Assembly (NCBI GenBank): GCA_009918425.1 | Contig: RGEC01000132.1 | Coordinates: 1 to 6,175 of the forward strand | From: Bacteroidota bacterium | GTDB taxonomy: Bacteria > Bacteroidota > Bacteroidia > NS11-12g > UBA955 | Length of the DNA stretch: 6,175 nucleotides | Reading direction: 5' to 3' | Shown here: one piece after another, positions 1 through 4,259 of the stretch | Numbering within the stretch: the first letter of the stretch is position 1 | Layout: each line of letters opens with the position of its first letter | Notes under the pieces: generated by a model | The model's input: only the letters and a program-made list of their open reading frames with translations | The model's database searches: none | What the model was told of the DNA's origin: nothing | Translations under genes and position numbers: made by a program

Positions 1-244
1 TGCAATTCATGTTGCAGAATTCCTAAAAAAGGCCGATATTCGCGCCTTCGTTGACGAACGATCGGAGAAAGCCGGCCGCAAAATCCGGGATGCCGAAGTC
101 GCCAAAATCCCTTACATGCTCATCGTAGGCGAGAAAGAAGCCGCCGCAGGTGAGGTGTCTGTAAGGAAGCATGGTGGCGGAGACCTAGGAAGTATGGCAC
201 TTCAGGTTTTCACAGATCAGGTCGTTGGCGAAACAAAAATTTAA
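1..244 (+). CDS. thrS: Threonyl-tRNA synthetase, C-terminal fragment (5' end outside window)
   Basis: This is the last 80 codons of threonyl-tRNA synthetase, the cytoplasmic class II enzyme that charges tRNA-Thr with threonine. The reading frame is open from base 2 to the TAA at 242-244. The fragment is the C-terminal anticodon-binding domain typical of class II synthetases for Thr, Pro, Gly and His. Characteristic stretches are VDERSEKAGRKIRDAE (fragment residues 18-32), the strand KIPYMLIVGEKE (35-46) and the tail VSVRKHGGGDLGSM (52-65), all diagnostic of ThrRS. The catalytic core and editing domain lie upstream of the window. Its stop is 6 nt before infC and in the same frame, which matches the widely conserved thrS-infC-rpmI-rplT order and suggests co-transcription. 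No truncation or frameshift is seen in the visible part. The identification is firm. Confidence 0.95.
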   Translation, partial: AIHVAEFLKKADIRAFVDERSEKAGRKIRDAEVAKIPYMLIVGEKEAAAGEVSVRKHGGGDLGSMALQVFTDQVVGETKI

Positions 245-250
245 CAAAAA

Positions 251-808
251 TTGAGTACTCCCGGTCAATTCAACAGAGGTCCGCGCAAAAAGGAAGATTT
301 GCACCGCATCAACGAAAAAATCGTTGCCCCTGAGGTGCGCCTTGTCGGAGACAATGTTGAACAGGGCGTTTACCCCACGGCCAAAGCCATAGAAATGGCC
401 TACGAGCTGGGTGTAGATCTGGTTGAAATATCAGGCACCGCAACCCCTCCGGTCTGTAAACTCGTTGATTACAAAAAGTTTCTTTACGAACAAAAGAAGA
501 AGCAGAAAGAAATCAAAGCCAACGCGGTAAAACAATTGGTCAAGGAAATCCGTTTCGGGCCCAATACCGACGACCATGATGTTGACTTTAAACTCAAACA
601 CGCGCGCAGTTTTCTGAATGAAGGAAATAAAGTACGCGCCTATGTGTTTTTCAGGGGCAGAACCATCATATACAAACAGCGTGGTGTGGATTTGCTTATG
701 CGTTTTGCCAATGCCCTCATAGAAGAAGGTGTTGCCAAGCTTGAGATGGAACCCAAAGAAGAAGGCAAGAAAGTAGCAATACTGCTTGCACCCAAAGGAA
801 AAAAATAA
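251..808 (+). CDS. infC: Translation initiation factor IF-3, TTG start
   Basis: This encodes IF-3 (185 aa), which binds the 30S subunit, keeps it apart from 50S and checks start-codon and initiator-tRNA pairing. The N-terminal domain spans about residues 18-85 (HRINEKIVAPEVRLVG at 18-33; the KLVDYKKFLYEQ family signature at 70-81). A lysine-rich linker helix follows at about 82-95. The C-terminal 30S-binding domain is at about 96-180 and has KEIRFGPN and KVRAYVFFRGR (residues 127-137). The start must be TTG at 251: the thrS stop at 242-244 is in the same frame, only CAA and AAA lie between, and the first in-frame ATG (residue 48) would remove half the N domain. A non-AUG start is a known hallmark of infC, through which IF-3 represses its own translation in E. 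coli (AUU there). No Shine-Dalgarno is visible in the A-rich leader. It is followed by rpmI after 13 nt. Confidence 0.97.
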   Translation: MSTPGQFNRGPRKKEDLHRINEKIVAPEVRLVGDNVEQGVYPTAKAIEMAYELGVDLVEISGTATPPVCKLVDYKKFLYEQKKKQKEIKANAVKQLVKEIRFGPNTDDHDVDFKLKHARSFLNEGNKVRAYVFFRGRTIIYKQRGVDLLMRFANALIEEGVAKLEMEPKEEGKKVAILLAPKGKK

Positions 809-821
809 AAGAAATACAGAT

Positions 822-1022
822 ATGCCTAAAATGAAAACCAATTCCAGTGCTAAAAAGCGGTTCAAGGTAACCGGCACCGGAAAAGTAAAACGCGCCAAGG
901 CTTTCAAGAATCACATTCTTACCAAGAAGGCAACTAAACGTAAGCGTGCCCTCGGAAATGACGCCATCGTTACCGATGCAGACATGAGCAATGTAAAATT
1001 CATGCTTCGCCTGGGCAAATAA
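822..1022 (+). CDS. rpmI: 50S ribosomal protein L35
   Basis: This encodes bL35, a 66-residue, very basic protein of the large ribosomal subunit. The sequence begins MPKMKTNSSAKKRFKVTGTG and continues through the Lys/Arg-rich segments KVKRAKAFKNHILTKK and KRKRALG to the C-terminal MLRLGK. Length and pattern match the family. The ATG at 822 is chosen because the family starts MPKMKT; an in-frame TTG at 786 would add 12 residues and overlap the end of infC. It sits 13 nt after infC and 72 nt before rplT, so it is very probably co-transcribed with both. No Shine-Dalgarno is apparent, only A-rich sequence before the ATG. In E. coli the L20 protein represses this gene and its neighbour; whether that holds here cannot be read from the sequence. 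Confidence 0.97.
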   Translation: MPKMKTNSSAKKRFKVTGTGKVKRAKAFKNHILTKKATKRKRALGNDAIVTDADMSNVKFMLRLGK

Positions 1023-1052
1023 AACAGAAACCATGGCCGTAGCCCCCAAAGT

Positions 1053-1068
1053 ATGTGTGAAACCACAT
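1053..1068 (+). other. Small hairpin in the rpmI-rplT spacer
   Basis: ATGTG (1053-1057) and CACAT (1064-1068) can pair around a 6-nt loop. The hairpin lies in a 72-nt spacer that is much longer than the other gaps of this operon (6 and 13 nt). It has no following T-run, so it is not an intrinsic terminator. It could be part of a leader for rplT, but five A/T-containing pairs can occur by chance. Confidence 0.25.
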
Positions 1069-1094
1069 CGCTAAAGCCACTAAACTAACATACT

Positions 1095-1445
1095 ATGCCA
1101 AGATCAGTCAACAACGTAGCGAGCAGGGCTCGCAGAAAGAAAATCCTGAAGCACGCCAAAGGTTACTTTGGACGTCGCTCTAATGTTTGGACCGTAGCCA
1201 AGAACGCCGTAGAAAAAGGCTGGACCTACGCTTACCGCGACCGTAAGGTTAAAAAGCGTGAGTTCCGCTCGCTGTGGATTGTGCGTATCAATGCCGCCTG
1301 CCGCGAAAATGGTATCAGCTACAGCCAGTTCATGGGCAAGCTCAACAACAGCAAACTGGAAATTAACCGCAAGGTGCTTGCCGACATCGCCATGAACGAT
1401 CCCGCCGCTTTCAAAGCCATCTTTGATAGCGTGATGAAGGGATAA
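1095..1445 (+). CDS. rplT: 50S ribosomal protein L20
   Basis: This encodes bL20 (116 aa, the usual family length), an early-assembly protein that binds 23S rRNA in the large subunit and in several bacteria also represses its own operon. The N-terminal half is an extended basic arm (MPRSVNNVASRARRKKILK, then AKGYFGRRSN). The globular C-terminal half carries the conserved WIVRINAACRENGISYSQFM segment (residues about 61-80) and LEINRKVLADIA. The ATG at 1095 gives the canonical MPRS start. It is the last gene of the thrS-infC-rpmI-rplT cluster and is followed 23 nt later by a hairpin terminator. The gene is intact and no oddity is seen. Confidence 0.97.
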   Translation: MPRSVNNVASRARRKKILKHAKGYFGRRSNVWTVAKNAVEKGWTYAYRDRKVKKREFRSLWIVRINAACRENGISYSQFMGKLNNSKLEINRKVLADIAMNDPAAFKAIFDSVMKG

Positions 1446-1468
1446 TTTCAACAAGTGTAAATTTTAGG

Positions 1469-1500
1469 ACAAAGGCCGCAATATGCGGTCTTTGTTGCTT
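1469..1500 (+). terminator. Terminator of the infC-rpmI-rplT operon
   Basis: A 12-bp stem (1469-1480 with 1484-1495, one G-T wobble) closes on a 3-nt ATA loop and is followed by a T-rich but interrupted tail (TGCTTTG). It lies 23 nt after the rplT stop, and there is no further + strand gene in the operon. The long stem makes it a good intrinsic terminator despite the weak T-tract. Confidence 0.8.
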
Positions 1501-1555
1501 TGTAGCGTTGTCTAAAATAATATTGCACAATCATAATCAGTCGATATCCTAAAAT

Positions 1556-1589
1556 TTGTCATGCCTATACTTGTAACGTGTTATATTTG
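1556..1589 (+). promoter_or_regulatory. Putative Bacteroidetes-type promoter of the desaturase gene
   Basis: TATATTTG at 1582-1589 is a perfect match to the Bacteroidetes -7 element TAnnTTTG. A TTG at 1556-1558 lies 23 nt upstream as a -33 candidate, at the long end of the expected spacing. Transcription would begin near 1595 and give a leader of about 27 nt before the ATG at 1622. The -7 element is the stronger half of the call. Confidence 0.6.
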
Positions 1590-1593
1590 CAAG

Positions 1594-1608
1594 TGGAGTT
1601 TAACTCCA
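1594..1608. promoter_or_regulatory. 15-bp palindrome in the desaturase leader, operator-like
   Basis: TGGAGTT-T-AACTCCA is a perfect inverted repeat with 7-bp arms around a single central T. It begins 5 bp downstream of the putative -7 element and ends 13 bp before the desaturase ATG, so it overlaps the expected transcription start. Its symmetry and position fit a binding site for a dimeric repressor. With a 1-nt centre it would be a poor RNA hairpin. The identity of any regulator is unknown. Confidence 0.45.
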
Positions 1609-1621
1609 TCTTATACAACTT

Positions 1622-2749
1622 ATGGCAACTATAACTTTTCAAAATCAGGGTACCGGTTTTATGGCTTCCCTGAAACAAAAGACAGACGCTTACTTTAAAG
1701 CCAACAATACCACGCCTTATGGTAACTCAGCTTTAATTGGTAAGTCAATCGTAATCATTTCTATGTTTGTGGCATTGTACGTGTGGCTGGTATTCTTTAC
1801 CCCGCAAAGTGCATGGTTTGCCCTGCTGCTTTGCTGCCTTTTTGGAGTAAGTATGGCCCTTATAGGCTTCAATATCATGCATGATGGAAGTCATGACAGT
1901 TATTCAAGCAATCCCCGTGTAAATGCCCTTATGGCCTATTCGCTTAACTTTTTGGGTGGTGATGCCTATTTCTGGAAACAAAAGCACGTGGTAAACCATC
2001 ATACATATACCAATGTAGAAGGAATGGATGATGATTTGGATGCGGGAATGTTCTTCCGTTTTCACCATGGACAAAAGAAGCGTGGTATACATAAATTCCA
2101 GCACATTTACTGGATATTGCTGTATGGCGGTTTGTATTTTATGTGGATTATCAGCAAAGACACCAAAAAGTATATCAATCAGAAAATCTCTAAGCATAGC
2201 CCGAAATTCAAGTACACCAACACCCAGCGTGTACTCTTCTGGGTAAGCAAAGTTGCTCATTTGTTTCTCTTTATTGTATTGCCCTTTTACTACATCGCAA
2301 ATCACACCGATTATTCTTATTTACAGATCTTCTTGGGTTATTTCATAGCCTGTTTCTTATTAGGCTGGATACTCTCGGTTGTGTTTCAGATGGCTCACGT
2401 GGTAGACCACACTGAATTTGTATCACCAACCTACACTACAGACAAAGAGGTTATAGAAAATGAGTGGGCTATTCACCAGGTGAAGACCACTTCGGATTTT
2501 GCCACAGACAGTGCATTTTTGACATGGGCGCTCGGCGGACTGAATTTTCAGGTAGAACATCACTTGTTTCCAAGAATTAGCCATGTTCATTATCCTGCCA
2601 TCAATAAAATTGTGAAAGAAACCTGCGCTGAATATGGAATTCCATTTTTGGAACATAAAACCTTCCTGGACGCCATTAAATCGCACGTGAAACATCTGAA
2701 ATTTATGGGTTCTGCTCCCGAGCAGGAACCGGTTCCTGTTATGGCGTAA
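1622..2749 (+). CDS. Membrane fatty-acid desaturase (three-histidine-box family)
   Basis: This 375-aa integral membrane protein of the fatty-acid desaturase / linoleoyl-CoA desaturase type (PF00487) should introduce cis double bonds into acyl chains using a di-iron centre and O2. All three histidine boxes are present: HDGSH at 87-91, HVVNHH at 122-127 and QVEHH at 310-314, with a further HVVDH at 259-263. The Q in the third box is the variant seen in front-end (delta-5/delta-6-like) desaturases. Hydrophobic segments lie near 41-60, 64-85, 161-177, 207-225 and 233-257. There is no fused cytochrome b5, so electrons must come from a separate ferredoxin or b5-like donor not in this window. The ATG at 1622 fits the family's N terminus (FQNQ...SLKQKTDAYF). 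The gene stands alone between two terminators with its own promoter candidate. The family is clear; regiospecificity and whether the substrate is acyl-CoA, acyl-ACP or lipid are not. Confidence 0.9.
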   Translation: MATITFQNQGTGFMASLKQKTDAYFKANNTTPYGNSALIGKSIVIISMFVALYVWLVFFTPQSAWFALLLCCLFGVSMALIGFNIMHDGSHDSYSSNPRVNALMAYSLNFLGGDAYFWKQKHVVNHHTYTNVEGMDDDLDAGMFFRFHHGQKKRGIHKFQHIYWILLYGGLYFMWIISKDTKKYINQKISKHSPKFKYTNTQRVLFWVSKVAHLFLFIVLPFYYIANHTDYSYLQIFLGYFIACFLLGWILSVVFQMAHVVDHTEFVSPTYTTDKEVIENEWAIHQVKTTSDFATDSAFLTWALGGLNFQVEHHLFPRISHVHYPAINKIVKETCAEYGIPFLEHKTFLDAIKSHVKHLKFMGSAPEQEPVPVMA

Positions 2750-2778
2750 TAAAAGCGTAAGATTATTAAAGTTCTCAT

Positions 2779-2807
2779 AAAAACCCGGGTAATTGCCCGG
2801 GTTTTTT
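2779..2807 (+). terminator. Rho-independent terminator of the desaturase gene
   Basis: AAAACCCGGG-type arm (2779-2789) pairs with 2796-2806 around a TAATTG loop (2790-2795). The core is CCCGGG on both sides, and it is followed by six T (2802-2807). It starts 29 nt after the stop codon. The A-run before and T-run after could also support termination from the opposite strand. Its 3' part resembles the right half of the module at 3000-3041. Confidence 0.92.
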
Positions 2808-2810
2808 AAT

Positions 2811-2837
2811 GTCATGCAGCGCTTGTCGAAGCATGAC
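2811..2837. repeat. REP-like inverted repeat, copy 1
   Basis: A 27-bp element with perfect 7-bp ends GTCATGC (2811-2817) and GCATGAC (2831-2837) and an inner GCTT-GTCG-AAGC hairpin. It matches a second copy at 2923-2949 at 25 of 27 positions. The form is that of extragenic palindromic repeats, and similar motifs are, to my knowledge, common between genes in Bacteroidetes. It begins 3 nt after the T-run of the desaturase terminator. Confidence 0.7.
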
Positions 2838-2850
2838 TGTCTCGGTTTAC

Positions 2851-2883
2851 AACTCTAGACTTTCAACTTTAAACTCTCAACTG
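2851..2883. repeat. Degenerate 7-bp tandem repeat
   Basis: Four consecutive heptamers AACTCTA, GACTTTC, AACTTTA and AACTCTC (2851-2878) share the consensus AACTYTM, followed by a partial fifth unit AACTG (2879-2883). Equivalently it is a 14-bp unit repeated twice with 11 of 14 identities. It has no coding role and lies between the REP-like copy and the first terminator-module fragment. Confidence 0.5.
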
Positions 2884-2891
2884 AATTAAGT

Positions 2892-2917
2892 CCACCATCC
2901 AAAGCCCGGGCTACCGC
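2892..2917. repeat. Terminator-module fragment, copy 1 (truncated)
   Basis: This 26-bp segment, starting CCACCATCCAAAGCCC, is identical to 3000-3025. The right stem arm and T-run that follow in the complete copy are missing here. Instead, 5 nt later, REP-like copy 2 begins. It therefore looks like a broken copy of the module. It has lost terminator capacity. Confidence 0.75.
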
Positions 2918-2922
2918 GGCTT

Positions 2923-2949
2923 GTCATGCAGAGCTTGTCGAAGCGTGAC
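2923..2949. repeat. REP-like inverted repeat, copy 2
   Basis: The second 27-bp copy of the element at 2811-2837, in the same orientation, differs at two positions (C to A at the tenth base, A to G in the right arm). The outer arms GTCATGC and GCGTGAC still pair through one G-T wobble on the RNA level. It lies directly beside the truncated terminator module. Confidence 0.7.
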
Positions 2950-2999
2950 TTAGGTTGATGGGATTACTCGCTTCGCTCGTGAACCGTTGGGGGAGGTTA

Positions 3000-3041
3000 C
3001 CACCATCCAAAGCCCGGGCTACCGCCCGGATTTTTTAATGC
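3000..3041 (+). terminator. Terminator module, complete + strand copy
   Basis: The stem CCGGGC (3014-3019) / GCCCGG (3024-3029) with loop TACC is followed by A and six T (3031-3036), a good intrinsic terminator shape reading rightward. No + strand gene directly precedes it, so it looks orphaned, although it would back up the desaturase terminator or block rightward transcription from entering the tRNA region antisense. Its 42 bp align without gaps to the reverse complement of 3080-3121, at 32 of 42 positions. Confidence 0.65.
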
Positions 3042-3079
3042 CCCATCTTCGCCTTCAAGCGGAGCTTGGGCTTGCTGGT

Positions 3080-3121
3080 GCATTAAAAAACCCACACTAT
3101 CGTGTGGGCTTTGGATGGTGG
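3080..3121 (-). repeat. Inverted copy of the terminator module, fused to the tRNA 3' end
   Basis: Read on the - strand, this 42-bp unit begins CCACCATCCAAAGCCC, whose first CCA is the tRNA's encoded 3' end. It ends TTTTTTAATGC. The outer 16 and 11 bases are identical to the module at 3000-3041, while the hairpin core is different. With that copy it forms an imperfect 122-bp inverted repeat with a 38-bp centre. Confidence 0.75.
3085..3108 (-). terminator. Terminator of the tRNA-Pro gene
   Basis: On the - strand a 7-bp stem CCCACAC/GTGTGGG (3102-3108 with 3091-3097) closes on a GATA loop and is followed by six T (complement of 3090-3085). It lies 10 nt beyond the encoded CCA, so the primary transcript would carry a short 3' trailer. 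Confidence 0.88.
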
Positions 3122-3195
3122 TCGGGATGACTGGATTCGAACCAGCGACCCCTACGTCCCGAACGTAGTGCGCTACCGGACTGCGCTACATCCCG
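3119..3195 (-). tRNA. tRNA-Pro (anticodon CGG), CCA encoded
   Basis: The reverse complement folds into a standard cloverleaf of 74 nt plus an encoded CCA (3119-3121). The acceptor stem is CGGGATG/CATCCCG, fully paired, with discriminator A (3122). The D arm is GCGC-AGTCCGGTA-GCGC. The anticodon arm is CTACG-TTCGGGA-CGTAG, giving anticodon CGG at positions 34-36 with G37, so it reads the proline codon CCG. The variable loop is GGGTC. The T arm is GCTGG-TTCGAAT-CCAGT with one G-T pair. No mismatched stem or intron is seen. It is a single-gene unit with its own promoter candidate and terminator, divergent from the gene at 3311. Confidence 0.97.
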
Positions 3196-3206
3196 ATCTA
3201 CGTCCG

Positions 3207-3214
3207 CAAATTTA
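3207..3214 (-). promoter_or_regulatory. Putative -7 element for tRNA-Pro
   Basis: On the - strand TAAATTTG is a perfect match to TAnnTTTG and lies 11 nt upstream of the first tRNA base, which would give a 5' leader of only a few bases. The nearest upstream TTG is 25 nt away, longer than usual, so the -33 element is uncertain. Confidence 0.55.
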
Positions 3215-3251
3215 CTCTTTATCGTCTTTTTACCGTCCACAACATGCTAAG

Positions 3252-3282
3252 TTTGAAAAGAAATGCACTTTTTAAAACTTTG
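3252..3282 (+). promoter_or_regulatory. Putative promoter of the secreted-protein gene
   Basis: TTTG at 3252-3255 and AAACTTTG at 3275-3282 are separated by 19 nt, the usual Bacteroidetes spacing. The second element differs from TAnnTTTG only at its first base. Transcription would begin near 3289, some 20 nt before the ATG at 3311. Confidence 0.4.
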
Positions 3283-3310
3283 GTAAACAATTTGCATTCA
3301 TAGTTCGTCT

Positions 3311-4213
3311 ATGTACCGAATGTGTCGTTTGTATAGCCTTTGTTTTGCATTTTTTGCAATATTCAGTAATGTAAAAGCGGGAGATACCCTGATTGTGCAG
3401 TCGTCACTGAAAAAATCAAAATGGTTTAGTTATCGCGTCATAACCCAGGAATATATTACCAATGTGAATGATTATTTCCTTGATCTTAAGTTGGATACGT
3501 TTTACATGATTTTTAGGAATACCGGAAAACCATTGGAATATAAACTCAATTTTTATCAGGATGAGAAATATATCCAACCGGTAAAAAAGAATGATCCGCT
3601 TTTGAAAAGTGAATATCTTATTCGATTTGATGCCGTTTCAGGAAAAGCAGTAGAATTGCTCAACTGGAATGTATTTCGCGATCAGATGCTTAGCGATCTT
3701 TCATTTCAGGCCGCCAATAAACTTATCAGCAGTGCAGAGTTTGATGAGTACAAGCAATTGTTGAATTCAGAGCAAATTGTTCGTAAAACGGTTATGCATG
3801 ATATAACCTACCTTTTTAGCATTTACGGTGATACCATTCGTACTGATGCCGAGTACCTGAAAATAAAGCCGGTAAGATCGCCCATGAGTGGAAAAGATTA
3901 TGCCATTCTGGGTAGTTTCACCTCCGAAGTCCCGGCCGGAACACGTAACACCATTGTATTTCATGCACGCAACAAGGCAGGTGAACTGGAAAAACCGCAG
4001 TTAATGGAGGAAGTGAAGGCATATCTGTATAAAACCTACCCCAAAGACAGTCCTATACCTGAATTGCAGGCCGTAGGTCTCAACTCTGAAATGGACTGGC
4101 AATACAACCGCCTTCAAAAACAAATGCTTCGGATTTCTTTGTCAGATGTGCTGGCTATCAACGGTCAGTCTCGCGGTAATATCCGCACTTTTGACCTTTG
4201 GGATAAAGAGTAA
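3311..4213 (+). CDS. Predicted secreted protein of unknown function
   Basis: I do not recognise a family for this 300-aa protein. Residues 1-23 look like a Sec signal peptide: MYRMCRL, a hydrophobic core (YSLCFAFFAIF) and a likely cut after VKA, before GDTLIVQ. Both cysteines I can find (C5, C11) are in that segment, so the mature part of about 277 residues seems cysteine-free. C11 is followed by more hydrophobic residues and is not a lipobox. The mature part is mixed alpha/beta-looking and rich in Tyr, Lys and Asp, with no transmembrane segment, repeat or catalytic motif that I can name. It also lacks an obvious C-terminal secretion domain. ATG 3311 gives the full basic n-region; ATG 3320 (M4) is an alternative. 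A periplasmic or outer-membrane-associated location is inferred. It diverges from tRNA-Pro and converges on clpB with no spacer. That it is a real gene is likely from its length, signal peptide and upstream promoter candidate. Confidence 0.8.
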   Translation: MYRMCRLYSLCFAFFAIFSNVKAGDTLIVQSSLKKSKWFSYRVITQEYITNVNDYFLDLKLDTFYMIFRNTGKPLEYKLNFYQDEKYIQPVKKNDPLLKSEYLIRFDAVSGKAVELLNWNVFRDQMLSDLSFQAANKLISSAEFDEYKQLLNSEQIVRKTVMHDITYLFSIYGDTIRTDAEYLKIKPVRSPMSGKDYAILGSFTSEVPAGTRNTIVFHARNKAGELEKPQLMEEVKAYLYKTYPKDSPIPELQAVGLNSEMDWQYNRLQKQMLRISLSDVLAINGQSRGNIRTFDLWDKE

Positions 4214-4259
4214 TCAGGGATTGACAAATAGCAAATCCTGTCCCTGATAATCCATTTTT
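4211..4259 (+). terminator. Hairpin across the convergent stop codons, possible terminator
   Basis: TAATCAGGGA (4211-4220) pairs with TCCCTGATAA (4241-4250) at 9 of 10 positions around a 20-nt loop. On the + strand it is followed, after a short gap, by five T (4255-4259). It would end transcription of the secreted-protein gene inside the last codons of clpB. On the - strand no good T-run follows. The long loop makes the call tentative. Confidence 0.4.

Larger units (their letters stand above)
2750..3118. other. Non-coding, repeat-rich intergenic stretch
   Basis: No convincing gene lies here. In order it holds the desaturase terminator (2779-2807), a REP-like inverted repeat (2811-2837), a heptamer tandem repeat (2851-2878), a 26-bp terminator-module fragment (2892-2917), a second REP-like copy (2923-2949), a complete terminator module (3000-3041), a small CAAGC/GCTTG hairpin (3056-3068) and the inverted terminator module of the tRNA gene (3080-3121). 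Nothing recognisable is seen in 2950-2999. Confidence 0.8.

Noticed and set aside
786..821. N-terminal extension of rpmI from an in-frame TTG at 786
   Set aside because: The 12 extra residues overlap the end of infC, and bL35 proteins begin MPKMKT, which is the ATG at 822.
431..907. Antisense open frame of 158 codons across infC and rpmI
   Set aside because: Its Phe/Leu-rich product is the expected shadow of Lys/Glu-rich ribosomal genes; no independent support.
1904..2305. Antisense open frame of 133 codons inside the desaturase gene
   Set aside because: It lies wholly opposite a well-conserved gene, has no recognisable domain and lacks independent start signals.
2423..2815. Antisense open frame of 130 codons running from the desaturase terminator into the desaturase gene
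   Set aside because: It would start within the terminator hairpin, reads opposite the QVEHH region, and its product resembles no family.
2950..2999. Remnant of a second tRNA just left of the module at 3000
   Set aside because: No T-loop GGTTCGAAT-type sequence or pairing acceptor arms could be found before the CCACC at 3000.
2811..3041. CRISPR-like array, because of repeated units with spacers
   Set aside because: There are only two REP-like and two module copies in one orientation, unequal spacing, and no cas genes.
3287..3294. ACAATTTG as -7 element for the gene at 3311
   Set aside because: It lacks the TA of TAnnTTTG and would leave almost no leader; AAACTTTG at 3275 with TTTG 19 nt upstream fits better.
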